Positions 1-8,693 of a stretch of 64,000 nucleotides of DNA are shown here, one piece after another. The DNA comes from Ralstonia pickettii (GTDB lineage: Bacteria; Pseudomonadota; Gammaproteobacteria; Burkholderiales; Burkholderiaceae). The stretch spans positions 2,666,001-2,730,000 of the forward strand of contig NZ_CP066771.1 in NCBI RefSeq assembly GCF_016466415.2. The letters run 5' to 3'. Under the pieces are notes generated by a model. That model searched no databases and was not told the origin of the DNA. It saw only the letters and a list, made by a program, of their open reading frames with translations. Position 1 is the first letter of the stretch. Every line of letters begins with the position of its first letter. The translations under genes and the position numbers were made by a program.

Positions 1-2
1 GC

Positions 3-1592
3 ACCACGCAACGCCTTGGCGCCGCCGTCAGCTCGGCTGTGCTGCCCGCGCTGCTCAAGGCGGATCAGCAAGCCGGCAATCTCGATACGCTGGTCGACTG
101 CGCCCAGGTGGACACTTGCGTGACGCAGAACAGCGTGAGGCTCGTGCAGTCCGGCTACGACGTCGTCTTCGCGCAATACACCGCGCCGGCCGCCGCCGCG
201 CTGGCTTCGGGCCTGCAAAGCGATGCATACACCGCTGCGCTGGCCAACGTCGACCAGGCGCTCGGCACGCTGCAGGCTGCCATCGCCCAGCGCCGCACCG
301 CCAACCCCAACGAAGACTGGCTCGTTGTCGTCACCACCAGCCACGGCCTGGACGCCACGGGGGCCACCACGTCGGCGCCGACGCTGGAAAACCGCTCCGC
401 CTTCATCGCCCTGAACAAGCCGGTCAATGCCGTGCTCGGCAAGACCGGCATGGCGGCGCCCACGTCGGAAGCCACGCTGGCCGCGCTGCCGAGCGAGGCC
501 GACATCGTGCCGACCGTCCTGGCGCAACTGAACGCCGCTGTGCCGGCGACGGCGCATCAGCTCGACGGTGCAGCGCTCACGGCCAGTGCCGTCGGCGTGC
601 GCAACGTCCAGAGCACGGTCGGCGCGTACAACGCCTCGCTGGCGCTGAACTGGCAGAACCCGACCCCGGCCAGCGGCCCGATCACCGTGCTGCGCGACGG
701 CAAGCCGGTCGCCACGCTGCCCGCCACGGCCACGCAGTACACCGACAGCAACATCGCTGCCGCCAGCGGCATTTACCGCATCAACTACACGCTGGTGCGC
801 AACAACGTGCCGGTATCGATGCTCGCGCAGATCGCCTACGTTGCGCCAACGCCGCTTGCGACCTCGCTCACCAACGGCCTGGCTGCGTATTACAGCTTCG
901 ATCCACTGCCCCCGACCGACCGTAAAGCGAATTCGACGATCGGTCCATGGGTGGCCGGCACCGACGGCGGCTCTGCTGCGGCCGACCCGTTTGGCGGCAC
1001 GGCCCTCTCGGTCGATTCGCGCATCGACGCCTACAAGCTCACGCAGAACGGCGCCGACATCGCGCAAAGCCCGCAATTCACCATCGGCTTCTGGTTCAAG
1101 TCGGATTGCACACAGGGCAACGGCACCGGCGAGCCGATCCTCGCCAACAAGGATTACACCTCCGGCGCGAATGCAGGCATCGCCTTCGGCCTGTTCGGGG
1201 GCTGCGAAGCGCGCTTCAACCTCGGCAGCGGCGGCAAGCGCGACGACATCCAGGGCATGAAGTTCAGCGCCAACCAGTGGGCGTATCTCGCCTTCTCGGT
1301 CGACACGCAGGCCAAGCGCTTCAGCGCTTACATCCTCGACCCGGTGCTCGGCGTGCAAAAGGTGGAAGACAAGGCCATCGCCAATACCGACGTCACGAAG
1401 CTGGGCGGCCTGGCCACCAAGGTCTGGGGCCTGAACGACGACGCCACGCACAACTACGTGCCCAACAACCCGGGCTCGCTCAAAGGCGTGATGGCCTACG
1501 ACGACCTCGCCATGTGGACGCGCCGGCTGACGCTGGATGAACTCAAGACGATCAACGGCTCGCACCAGCCGCTGTCGTCGCTGAACCCCTGA
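3..1592 (+). CDS. alkaline-phosphatase-like protein with C-terminal LamG-type domain (5' end outside window)
   Basis: The reading frame is open to the left edge, so the N-terminus is missing; the GTG at 39 is only an in-frame internal codon. The first ~190 visible residues look like the C-terminal half of an alkaline phosphatase/type I phosphodiesterase fold (a beta strand followed by TTSHGLD, then a DIVPTVLAQL helix). A short fibronectin-III-like segment follows (around LNWQNPTPASGP), then a concanavalin/LamG-like domain of about 220 residues to the stop. In active family members the strand usually ends in a D-H metal-binding pair; here the aspartate position is Ser (TTSHG), so activity is uncertain. 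It lies 30 bases before a lipoprotein gene and upstream of a phospholipase C gene, suggesting a shared transcript for a secreted phosphate-ester or lipid-degrading set. Domain assignments are from pattern recognition only. Confidence 0.7.
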   Translation, partial: TTQRLGAAVSSAVLPALLKADQQAGNLDTLVDCAQVDTCVTQNSVRLVQSGYDVVFAQYTAPAAAALASGLQSDAYTAALANVDQALGTLQAAIAQRRTANPNEDWLVVVTTSHGLDATGATTSAPTLENRSAFIALNKPVNAVLGKTGMAAPTSEATLAALPSEADIVPTVLAQLNAAVPATAHQLDGAALTASAVGVRNVQSTVGAYNASLALNWQNPTPASGPITVLRDGKPVATLPATATQYTDSNIAAASGIYRINYTLVRNNVPVSMLAQIAYVAPTPLATSLTNGLAAYYSFDPLPPTDRKANSTIGPWVAGTDGGSAAADPFGGTALSVDSRIDAYKLTQNGADIAQSPQFTIGFWFKSDCTQGNGTGEPILANKDYTSGANAGIAFGLFGGCEARFNLGSGGKRDDIQGMKFSANQWAYLAFSVDTQAKRFSAYILDPVLGVQKVEDKAIANTDVTKLGGLATKVWGLNDDATHNYVPNNPGSLKGVMAYDDLAMWTRRLTLDELKTINGSHQPLSSLNP

Positions 1593-1622
1593 CCCTCTCC
1601 CCCAACCCGAACGAGACCGCTC

Positions 1623-1823
1623 ATGAAGCCTTGCATCCACCCTCTCGCACGGCCGCGCCGGCTGGCCGCCGTGCTGCTGTGCGCCGCCACCTTGTCGCTG
1701 TCGGCCTGCGGCGGCGATTCGAACGACGGCACGCCCGGCACCGGTACCGGCCCTGGCACCGCCCAGCCCGATCAACCCGGCCAGCCGCCGGCCAACAAGC
1801 CGACCCTGCACTGCGCTCCGTAA
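1623..1823 (+). CDS. small predicted lipoprotein, 66 aa
   Basis: The protein opens with a basic, Arg-rich n-region, then a hydrophobic run (LAAVLLCAATLSLSACGG) ending in a lipobox LSAC, so it should be lipid-modified at the Cys and held at the membrane. The mature part is only about 36 residues, rich in Gly, Thr, Pro and Asp, with a lone Cys three residues from the end (HCAP). It looks like a tether or linker rather than an enzyme. It sits between the phosphatase-like gene (30 bases upstream) and the Tat-exported phospholipase C (36 bases downstream), all on the same strand. Function is unknown. It could also be a decayed remnant of a longer lipoprotein. Confidence 0.65.
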   Translation: MKPCIHPLARPRRLAAVLLCAATLSLSACGGDSNDGTPGTGTGPGTAQPDQPGQPPANKPTLHCAP

Positions 1824-1859
1824 CGCGCGGCTTCCCATCGACTTGCGTTTGAGACCGAC

Positions 1860-4019
1860 ATGACTTCCGACACGAACCACGCCAACAACGGCAGCCGCCG
1901 CAACTTCCTCAAGATGGCCAGCACGGGCGCGATTTCCGCCGCTGCGCTCGCCGCCTTCCCGCCGTCGATCCGCCGTGCGCTCGCGATTCCCGCCAACAAC
2001 GCCACCGGCACGATGCGCGACGTTGAGCACGTGGTGATCCTGATGCAGGAGAACCGCTCGTTCGACAACTACTTCGGCACGCTGCAAGGTGTGCGCGGCT
2101 TTGGCGATCGCTTTCCCATCCCGCTGGCCGGCGGGCTGAACGTCTGGCAGCAGACCTACGTGCCAAGCAGCGGGCCGAGCCGCACGGTGCTGCCGTATTA
2201 CCTCGACAGCAGCGCCGGCAACGCGCAGCGCGTGTCTGGCACGCCGCACAGCTACCCCGATGCGCAGAACGCGTGGGACTTGGGCCGCATGAGCAAGTGG
2301 CCGACGTACAAGCAGACGCAGTCGATGGGCTATTACAAGCAGGCCGAGCTGGACTTCCAGTTCGCGCTGGCCAACGCCTTCACGCTGTGCGATGCGTACC
2401 ACTGCTCGTTCCACGGCGGCACCAACACGAACCGCCTGTTCCACTGGACGGGCACGAATGACCCGACCGGCGTGGCGGGCGGCCCCGTCATCGACAACGG
2501 CGGCGACCACCTCGACGCCGGCGTCACATACAGCTGGAAGACCTATCCCGAGCGTCTGCAGGCCGCCGGTGTGTCGTGGAAGGTCTACCAGAACATGCCG
2601 GACAACTTCACCGACAACCCGCTCGCGGGCTTCAAGGCCTACCGCGATGCCAACGCCGCACGCGGCAACCTCGCCGACGGCACGCCGTTCCCGCCGTACA
2701 CACCGGCCGACGAAACCGTCAGCCCGCTGATCAAGGGCGTCGGCAACACCATGCCCGACGGCGGCTTCCTGCAGGCCTTGAAGGACGACATTGCCGCCGG
2801 TCAATTGCCGCAGGTGTCGTGGATCGTGGCTCCGGCCACGTATTCCGAGCACCCTGGCCCGTCGAGCCCCGTGCAGGGCGCGTGGTACACGCAGGAAGTG
2901 CTCAACGCGCTCACCGCCAACCCGGCCGTGTGGAGCAAGACCGTGCTGTTCATCAACTTCGATGAAAACGACGGTTTCTTCGACCACGTGCCGCCGCCCG
3001 CAGCCCCGGCCTATGACAACGGCGTGCTGGCCGGCAAATCGACCATCAGCACAGCCGGCGAGTATCACACCGACAAGAATCCGTACGGACCCGGGCCGCG
3101 CGTGCCGATGTACGTCGTCTCGCCGTGGAGCCGGGGCGGCTGGGTCAACTCGCAAGCGTTCGATCACACCTCGGTGCTGCGCTTCCTGGAGCTGCGCTTC
3201 AACGTCAAGGAGACGAACATCAGCGCGTATCGCCGCGCGGTGCTGGGCGACCTGACCAGCGCCTTCAACTTCGTCAACCCGAACACCGAAACGCTGCCCA
3301 CGCTGCCCAGCCGCGACAAGGCAACGGCCGACTCGATCCGCACCGCGCAAGGCTTGAAGCCGCAGGTGCCGCTGCCCGCCGTCTCGGCGCAGCAGATGCC
3401 GAAACAAGCCACAGGCACCCGCCCCTCGCGCGCCCTGCCGTACGAATTGCACGTCAGCGCGCGCGAAGACGCCACCAACCGCGCCCTGCGCCTGATCTTC
3501 AGCAACACCGGCACGGCCGCCTCCGTCTTCCACGTGTACGACCGCCTGCATCTGGACCGCGTGCCGCGCCGCTATGCGGTCGAGCCCGGCAAGATGGTCG
3601 ACGACACCTGGGACGTGTTCACCGCCGACAAGGGTAAATACGACCTGTGGGTGCTCGGCCCCAACGGCTTTCACCGCGCCTTCTCGGGCGACGTGAGCGC
3701 CGTGTCAGCAGCGGGTTCGAGCGCGCCGGAAATCCGCGTGTGCTACGACGTAACCAACGCCGAGGTCTACGTGACGATGATGAACACCGGCACCGCCGGC
3801 TGCACCTTCACAGTCAAGCCGAATGCGTACCGCAACGACGGCCCGTGGACGTACGACATCCCGGCCGGCAAGCAGCTCGACCAGCACTGGCCGATCGCGC
3901 GCCAGGGCAACTGGTACGACTTCACGGTGACGGTGCCGCAAGGCGGCTTCACGCGGCGTTTTGCCGGTCGCATGGAAACGGGCAAGGACAGCGTGTCCGA
4001 CCCGGCGATGGGCACTTGA
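1860..4019 (+). CDS. plcN: Tat-exported phosphocholine-type phospholipase C
   Basis: A 719-residue secreted phospholipase C of the bacterial phosphoesterase (PLC/AcpA) family, which cleaves the head group of phosphatidylcholine-like lipids to diacylglycerol and a phosphorylated alcohol. A twin-arginine signal (SRRNFLK, residues 12-18) is followed by an Ala-rich hydrophobic stretch, so export should be as a folded protein. The family signature ENRSFDNYFG lies at residues 64-73, and downstream FDENDGFFDHVPPP and YVVSPWSRGG carry further conserved metal-site blocks. The last ~200 residues form two repeats like the C-terminal DUF756 domains of Pseudomonas PlcH/PlcN. Length matches the family. The plcN symbol (versus plcH) is a family-level choice. 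A strong hairpin terminator follows the stop. Confidence 0.92.
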   Translation: MTSDTNHANNGSRRNFLKMASTGAISAAALAAFPPSIRRALAIPANNATGTMRDVEHVVILMQENRSFDNYFGTLQGVRGFGDRFPIPLAGGLNVWQQTYVPSSGPSRTVLPYYLDSSAGNAQRVSGTPHSYPDAQNAWDLGRMSKWPTYKQTQSMGYYKQAELDFQFALANAFTLCDAYHCSFHGGTNTNRLFHWTGTNDPTGVAGGPVIDNGGDHLDAGVTYSWKTYPERLQAAGVSWKVYQNMPDNFTDNPLAGFKAYRDANAARGNLADGTPFPPYTPADETVSPLIKGVGNTMPDGGFLQALKDDIAAGQLPQVSWIVAPATYSEHPGPSSPVQGAWYTQEVLNALTANPAVWSKTVLFINFDENDGFFDHVPPPAAPAYDNGVLAGKSTISTAGEYHTDKNPYGPGPRVPMYVVSPWSRGGWVNSQAFDHTSVLRFLELRFNVKETNISAYRRAVLGDLTSAFNFVNPNTETLPTLPSRDKATADSIRTAQGLKPQVPLPAVSAQQMPKQATGTRPSRALPYELHVSAREDATNRALRLIFSNTGTAASVFHVYDRLHLDRVPRRYAVEPGKMVDDTWDVFTADKGKYDLWVLGPNGFHRAFSGDVSAVSAAGSSAPEIRVCYDVTNAEVYVTMMNTGTAGCTFTVKPNAYRNDGPWTYDIPAGKQLDQHWPIARQGNWYDFTVTVPQGGFTRRFAGRMETGKDSVSDPAMGT

Positions 4020-4054
4020 GGCAGGGCTCTGAAGTAGAAAGATCAGCAGGGAAA

Positions 4055-4088
4055 ACGCGGGCGGCCTCGCAACGGGCCGCCCCTTTTC
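4055..4088 (+). terminator. rho-independent terminator after the phospholipase C gene
   Basis: An 8-bp GC stem (GGGCGGCC at 4059-4066 with GGCCGCCC at 4075-4082) encloses an 8-base loop and is followed by CTTTTC. It lies 36 bases after the phospholipase stop and just before the convergent ampD stop, so it closes the plus-strand cassette. Confidence 0.8.
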
Positions 4089-4091
4089 ATT

Positions 4092-4688
4092 TCAGAGCGC
4101 GTGCTGATACGGAAACAACGCCGCATTGAATCCGCCCAGCGCACGCAGATGCGCCCAGTCGAAATGCGGTCCGGGGTCCGTCTTGCGGCCCGGCGCAATG
4201 TCCGAGTGACCGGCGATCGCTGCAATCGGGTATGCCGCGCAGATCGCCCGCACAAGCGATGCCGTGGTGGCGTACTGCTCGGGCGTAAAGGGCAGATCGT
4301 CCGTGCCCTCGATTTCGATGCCGACCGAGAAATCGTTGCAGCGCGTGCGGCCGAAGAAGTCGGACGCACCGGCATGCCAGGCGCGCGCATCGCACGATGC
4401 AAATTGCACGCATTCGCCCGTGCGACGGATGAAGAAATGCGCCGACACGCGCACGCCGCGCAGCTGCTCGAAATACGGATGCGCGTCGCAGTCGAGCGTG
4501 TTGGTGAAGAAGTCGAGCACGTGGTCGGTGCCGAAGTCCGCGCCGGATTGCGCAGGCGGCAGGCTAATGTTGTGCAGCACGATCAGGTCGATCGGCATGC
4601 CGTCGGGTCGTGCGTCGATATTCGGCGAGGGATGGCGGCGCGCGCCATCCACCCATCCGTCCGCGCCGATGTGCGACCGTTCAGGCAT
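4092..4688 (-). CDS. ampD: 1,6-anhydro-N-acetylmuramyl-L-alanine amidase AmpD
   Basis: A cytosolic zinc amidase (amidase_2 family, 198 aa) that removes the stem peptide from anhydromuropeptides during cell-wall recycling; loss of AmpD commonly derepresses AmpR-controlled beta-lactamases. The N-terminus matches known AmpD proteins (GARRHPSPN..., then VLHNISLPP with zinc ligand H39). The other zinc site is in GHSDIAPGRKTDPGPHFDW (H161, D171), and HAGAS and GIEIEG blocks are present. The ATG start is followed directly by family-typical sequence. The gene overlaps the end of pilR by 8 bases, so it is probably the last gene of the pilS-pilR transcript. Confidence 0.95.
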   Translation of the reverse strand: MPERSHIGADGWVDGARRHPSPNIDARPDGMPIDLIVLHNISLPPAQSGADFGTDHVLDFFTNTLDCDAHPYFEQLRGVRVSAHFFIRRTGECVQFASCDARAWHAGASDFFGRTRCNDFSVGIEIEGTDDLPFTPEQYATTASLVRAICAAYPIAAIAGHSDIAPGRKTDPGPHFDWAHLRALGGFNAALFPYQHAL

Positions 4689-6306
4689 CGCCGTTCAGCC
4701 CATTTCCGGCCGGTTCGCCGACGCTGCCCGGCGACGCTTCAACGTCACGCGGATCGCGAATGCCAAGCTGCTGCATGCGATAGCGCAACTGACGGAATGA
4801 CAGCCCAAGCAACTTGGCCGCTGCGGTGCGGTTGAAACCCGTCTGGTCCAGCGCGGCGAGGATGACGTTGCGCTCGACCGACTCCAGGTAAGCCGGCAGA
4901 TCGATCGGCAGCGCAACGTTCGGCAGGGCGGGTTCGGCCGGCCGCGCAACCGGTGCCGGCTCGGACGGTGCCAGCGGTTGCGGCATCCCCATCGGGCTTG
5001 GCACGGGCGCCGGCATATAGACGGCATCAGGCCAGCCGGCCATCGGCGACGGGGCCAACGGGTGATTGCCTGCCGCGGCAGCCTGCGCCTCGCGCGTGCG
5101 GTGAAACAGCGGCGAGCGCTCGATCTCAGCGCCGAGAGCGCCAAGGTCATCCACGTCGATCGACTCGCCTTCGGCAAATGCGTACGCACGCTCCAGCAGG
5201 TTCTCCAGTTCGCGCACATTGCCCGGGAACGGATACGCGCACAGTTGCTGCAGCGCCGGTCGCGTCAGACGTTTTGGGCGCGGATCGCCGTAGCGGCTGG
5301 CGAGCTGTTCGAGCAGCACACCGGCCAGCACGGGCACGTCTTCGGCCCGCTCGCGCAGCGTAGGCATGCGCAGTTCCAGCACGTTCAGGCGGTAGAACAA
5401 GTCTTCGCGGAAACGGCCGGCGGCCACCAGCCGTGCCAGATTCTGGTGGCTCGCACACACGACGCGCACGTCGACGGGATCTTCGCGGCTCTCGCCGATC
5501 TTGCGCACGCGGCGCTCCTGCAGCGCGCGCAGCAATTTCACCTGCATCGTGAGCGGCAGGTCGGCCACCTCGTCGAGCATGAGCGTGCCGCCGTTGGCCG
5601 CTTGGAAGAAGCCTTGGCGATCGCTGTCGGCGCCGGTAAAAGCGCCCTTCACGTAGCCGAAAAACTCGGCTTCCATCAGGTTTTCGGGAATCGCGCCGCA
5701 GTTGACCGCCACGAACGGCCGCGCCGCGCGCGACGACAACGCATGGATGGCGCGGGCCGCACGCTCCTTGCCGCTGCCCGATTCGCCGCTGATCACCACC
5801 GGCGCCATGCTGCGCGCCAGGCGCATCAACGAGCGGCGCACTTCCTGCATCGCGGCGGAGTGGCCGGGCAGCAGATCGTTGGTCCGTTCGGCCAAATCGG
5901 CATTACCGGGATCGGGATCGCGCTGCTGGCGGCCCAGCGCATTCAGCACGAGGCTGCGAAGCTGGTCGAGCGAGAGCGGTTTGGCGATGTAATCGAACGC
6001 GCCCGCCTTGAGCGCCTCGACCGCGTTCTCTGCGCTGCCATAAGCGGTGATGACGGCAACCGGCGTGCGGTCGGCCGTAGCAGACAGCTGGCGCACGAGT
6101 TCAATGCCCAGGCCATCGCCCAGGCGCATGTCGGTCAGCACCAGTGCAAAGCGCTGCCGGGACAGCGCTTCGCGCGCCTCGGCCAGCCCGCTGGCAAGCA
6201 CGACGTCGTGCCCCATGCGGCGCAGGGAAATCTCCAGCAGCTCGCGCAGGTCGGCTTCGTCATCGACGACGAGAATGGGTTCGCGAACGATGGCGGCTTT
6301 AGGCAT
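4681..6306 (-). CDS. pilR: sigma-54-dependent response regulator PilR (PehR-like)
   Basis: An NtrC-class activator of 541 aa. Its receiver domain occupies residues ~10-125 with phospho-acceptor D59 and K109. The AAA+ sigma-54 interaction domain carries Walker A GESGSGKE at 174-181 and the GAFTGA sigma-54 loop at 221-226. A Fis-type helix-turn-helix sits at the C-terminus (NRTAAAKLLGLSFRQLRYRM). A Pro/Ala-rich linker of about 60-70 residues separates the AAA+ and DNA-binding parts, longer than in Pseudomonas PilR. With its partner kinase just upstream, it should activate type IV pilin transcription. In Ralstonia the equivalent PehR also affects polygalacturonase and motility (known for the genus, inferred here). 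No pilin gene lies in the window. Confidence 0.93.
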   Translation of the reverse strand: MPKAAIVREPILVVDDEADLRELLEISLRRMGHDVVLASGLAEAREALSRQRFALVLTDMRLGDGLGIELVRQLSATADRTPVAVITAYGSAENAVEALKAGAFDYIAKPLSLDQLRSLVLNALGRQQRDPDPGNADLAERTNDLLPGHSAAMQEVRRSLMRLARSMAPVVISGESGSGKERAARAIHALSSRAARPFVAVNCGAIPENLMEAEFFGYVKGAFTGADSDRQGFFQAANGGTLMLDEVADLPLTMQVKLLRALQERRVRKIGESREDPVDVRVVCASHQNLARLVAAGRFREDLFYRLNVLELRMPTLRERAEDVPVLAGVLLEQLASRYGDPRPKRLTRPALQQLCAYPFPGNVRELENLLERAYAFAEGESIDVDDLGALGAEIERSPLFHRTREAQAAAAGNHPLAPSPMAGWPDAVYMPAPVPSPMGMPQPLAPSEPAPVARPAEPALPNVALPIDLPAYLESVERNVILAALDQTGFNRTAAAKLLGLSFRQLRYRMQQLGIRDPRDVEASPGSVGEPAGNGLNGDA

Positions 6307-6345
6307 GGATCAGCAGAAGATCGGCGGAAATTCACGGCCGGCGGA

Positions 6346-8385
6346 TCATTCCGCGATCGGCCCGGCAGGTTGGTCAAACATCAGGGTGATGACGAAGGCG
6401 CGGCGTGGCAAGGTGCCGCGCGCCTCCATGGTCAACGCTCCGGTGCGATCGAGCAAGGATTCCAGTGCGATGGCGCCGTAACGGATCTGCGCATCGTTGG
6501 CGCTACACAACTCGCGGGCCATGTAGAGCCCGAGGCCAGTGCCTTGTGCGTCATTCGTGAAGAACGGCTCGAACAGGCTGCGCTGCTGCTCGGTGGGCAC
6601 CTCGGGGCCGTCGTTCCAGATGACGAGTTCGGCGTGGGCGTCGTCAAGCGCGTAGGCGGCCAGTTGGATCGAGCCGGGAACGCGGCGGCAATAACGCAGC
6701 GCGTTGTCGAGCATGTTGCCCACCACCTGCTGCAACTGCGCCGGGTCGAACAGCACGGGCTTGTCCAGGTCGACCGCCACGCGCACGAGGTTCGGGTTGA
6801 TCTCGGTGGCCTCGCCTGCGCGGCGCACGGCCTCGGCACGCCAGCGATCCACGACCTCCGGCAGCACCTGCGCCAGTTGCACGCGCACGCGTTCGCCGCG
6901 AGGGCGGCGCGAGAGCATCAAGACGTCGGCGACCACCTGGTCGAGCCGGCGCACGTTGTCGCGGATGATGCGCAGCAGGCGTGTCTCCACGCCGGAACTT
7001 TCCGGGCGCGGGTGGGCGCCGCCATCGTGGCCGTCGCCTGGATCGTCGAGCAGTTCCGCGGCCTGGCTGATTGCGGCCAGCGGGTTGCGGATCTGGTGCG
7101 CGACGCTGGCTACCAGCCGCCCCATCGAGGCCAGCTTTTCCTGCTGCGCCTGCTCCGCCACACGCTCCCAGCTTTCCACGTGGACCAGCACGGTGTCATG
7201 CAACTCGTGACGCAGAAACGCTTCATCGTCCGCCGACCAGCCTTGCGTGATGGCGTCCGCCGAGGGCATGCGCTGACGCATCTCGCCGCCCTCGCCCGGC
7301 AAGCCCAGGCCGATGGAGCTGACGAGGCTATCCAAATAGACGCTGCGCAGATTGGCAAGGCTCGGCAGGATGAAGCGCAGGCGCAGGCGGGCGCTCAACA
7401 TGGCACGGCCGGCCCGGCCGCTCGAGCTGATGGGAAGCAGGTCGAGGATGCGCGGCGCATCGTTGTCACCGGTGCCATCGGTGGGACGGCTCTTGCGGCG
7501 CAGCCACTGGCGCAGCGTTTCGAGCAGCGGGCGCAGGTGGGGCACGTCCTTCAAGTCGAACAGCATCGCACCGCTGCTGACAAAGGCGCTCTGCGGCACG
7601 CCCAGCAGCATGGCGGCAGCCGGGTTGGCCGCCACGACGCGACCGTCGGCACGCACCAGCATCACACCGTCCTGCATGTCGTAGACCATCAACCGGTTGA
7701 CGAGCTGCTGCAGGCGCAATTCGCGCTCGCGCGCCATCGTCAATCGTTCCTGCGTGATCTGGCGGTGCGACAGGCCGTACATCATTGACGCGGCCATCAT
7801 GTACACCAGGCCGTACAGCCCGGCAGATGCCAGGCCCGGCGCAATCACGCCGTCGTTCAGCATCTGCAGGAACGGATCGGCCAGCACCACGATCGATGCC
7901 ACAGCCGCCGTGAACAGCGCAAACAGCAGGCTGGTGAGCGCGCCGGCAGCCAGCACCGGCATCAGCAGCACCATCGCCACGCTGGCCGACAGGCGCGAGA
8001 GCGTGGCATACGCCAGCCCGAGGAACAGCAGATCGAGCACCACGTCCAGCCGCACACGGAATTGGAATCGCGTGCGCCACCAGCCGGCTGCGGCAAGGAT
8101 GAGCAGGGCCATCGCCAGATACGGCAGCGTCAGGCTGAGCAGCGCTTCGCTATTGGGCAGGCCGGCTGCTTCGTTGTGCTCGCGCGGCACCATCACGAAC
8201 AGCAACAGCACCAGCGCCACGGCGGCGCGGCTGAAGGCGAAATAGCGCAGCAGCCGCCACTGGAACTCAGGCGGATCAGGCTCCAGCCAGACCGATCGGA
8301 GTGCGCGCCAGGCGTTCAGGCGCGAGAGCAAGCTACGCGCGCCGGACGGCGTGGCCCGCGCGGCACCCGACGCTTCGGGCGTCAT
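6346..8385 (-). CDS. pilS: membrane sensor histidine kinase PilS (PehS-like)
   Basis: A 679-aa inner-membrane histidine kinase. Residues ~48-205 hold about six hydrophobic segments, as in PilS, which senses pilin levels in the membrane. A PAS-like region follows (~225-345; MQDGVMLVRADGRVVAANPAAA). The HisKA box has H430 in VASVAHQIRNPLAAIS. The ATPase domain shows N-box, NDGPEVP and GTGLGLYMARELC motifs. The protein is ~150 residues longer than the ~530 aa of Pseudomonas PilS; extra low-complexity stretches lie at ~298-325 and ~360-385. The start overlaps the preceding gene's stop by 4 bases, and pilR starts 39 bases after its stop, so all are in one operon. Confidence 0.93.
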   Translation of the reverse strand: MTPEASGAARATPSGARSLLSRLNAWRALRSVWLEPDPPEFQWRLLRYFAFSRAAVALVLLLFVMVPREHNEAAGLPNSEALLSLTLPYLAMALLILAAAGWWRTRFQFRVRLDVVLDLLFLGLAYATLSRLSASVAMVLLMPVLAAGALTSLLFALFTAAVASIVVLADPFLQMLNDGVIAPGLASAGLYGLVYMMAASMMYGLSHRQITQERLTMARERELRLQQLVNRLMVYDMQDGVMLVRADGRVVAANPAAAMLLGVPQSAFVSSGAMLFDLKDVPHLRPLLETLRQWLRRKSRPTDGTGDNDAPRILDLLPISSSGRAGRAMLSARLRLRFILPSLANLRSVYLDSLVSSIGLGLPGEGGEMRQRMPSADAITQGWSADDEAFLRHELHDTVLVHVESWERVAEQAQQEKLASMGRLVASVAHQIRNPLAAISQAAELLDDPGDGHDGGAHPRPESSGVETRLLRIIRDNVRRLDQVVADVLMLSRRPRGERVRVQLAQVLPEVVDRWRAEAVRRAGEATEINPNLVRVAVDLDKPVLFDPAQLQQVVGNMLDNALRYCRRVPGSIQLAAYALDDAHAELVIWNDGPEVPTEQQRSLFEPFFTNDAQGTGLGLYMARELCSANDAQIRYGAIALESLLDRTGALTMEARGTLPRRAFVITLMFDQPAGPIAE

Positions 8386-8648
8386 GCGTTGCCCCGGTCA
8401 GCATGCTCGGGGCAGCGATAGCGGCCACCCGCCAGCGCGACCATGCCGGTGCGCGGCGCGTGCACGCCGCACACGGCACATTGCTCGATGGGTTGGGAGG
8501 CCTCGGGCTCAGTAGGGCGCTTGGCTGAGCCCTGTCCGCCCGAGGCTGTCTGGCCCTGCCCCGAGGAGCGGGACGAACGCGTCCCCAGGCGGCTCAACCA
8601 CCACCAGCCGGCGAGCAGCATCAGGATCAGCAGGACGGGACGGGACAT
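8382..8648 (-). CDS. PP0621-family small membrane protein with zinc-ribbon-like Cys motif
   Basis: An 88-aa protein with an N-terminal membrane segment (LLILMLLAGWWWLSRLG), a Ser/Gly/Gln-rich spacer, and a C-terminal Cys motif CAVCG...RCPEHAD that could bind zinc. This layout is that of the PP0621 family, which is regularly found beside pilS/pilR in beta- and gamma-proteobacteria; its role is not known to me. Its stop overlaps the pilS start in a 4-base ATGA, so translation is probably coupled. A start further upstream is not suggested by the sequence. Confidence 0.8.
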   Translation of the reverse strand: MSRPVLLILMLLAGWWWLSRLGTRSSRSSGQGQTASGGQGSAKRPTEPEASQPIEQCAVCGVHAPRTGMVALAGGRYRCPEHADRGNA

Positions 8649-8693
8649 GGGGAACTGACAAGGACAAGTAACGGCGCAGGCGCCAGGAACACG

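Noticed and set aside
4978-7788. 936-codon plus-strand frame opposite pilR and pilS
   Set aside because: It is antisense to two clearly coding genes, His/Gln/Arg-rich, and has no recognisable motif; long antisense frames are expected at this GC content.
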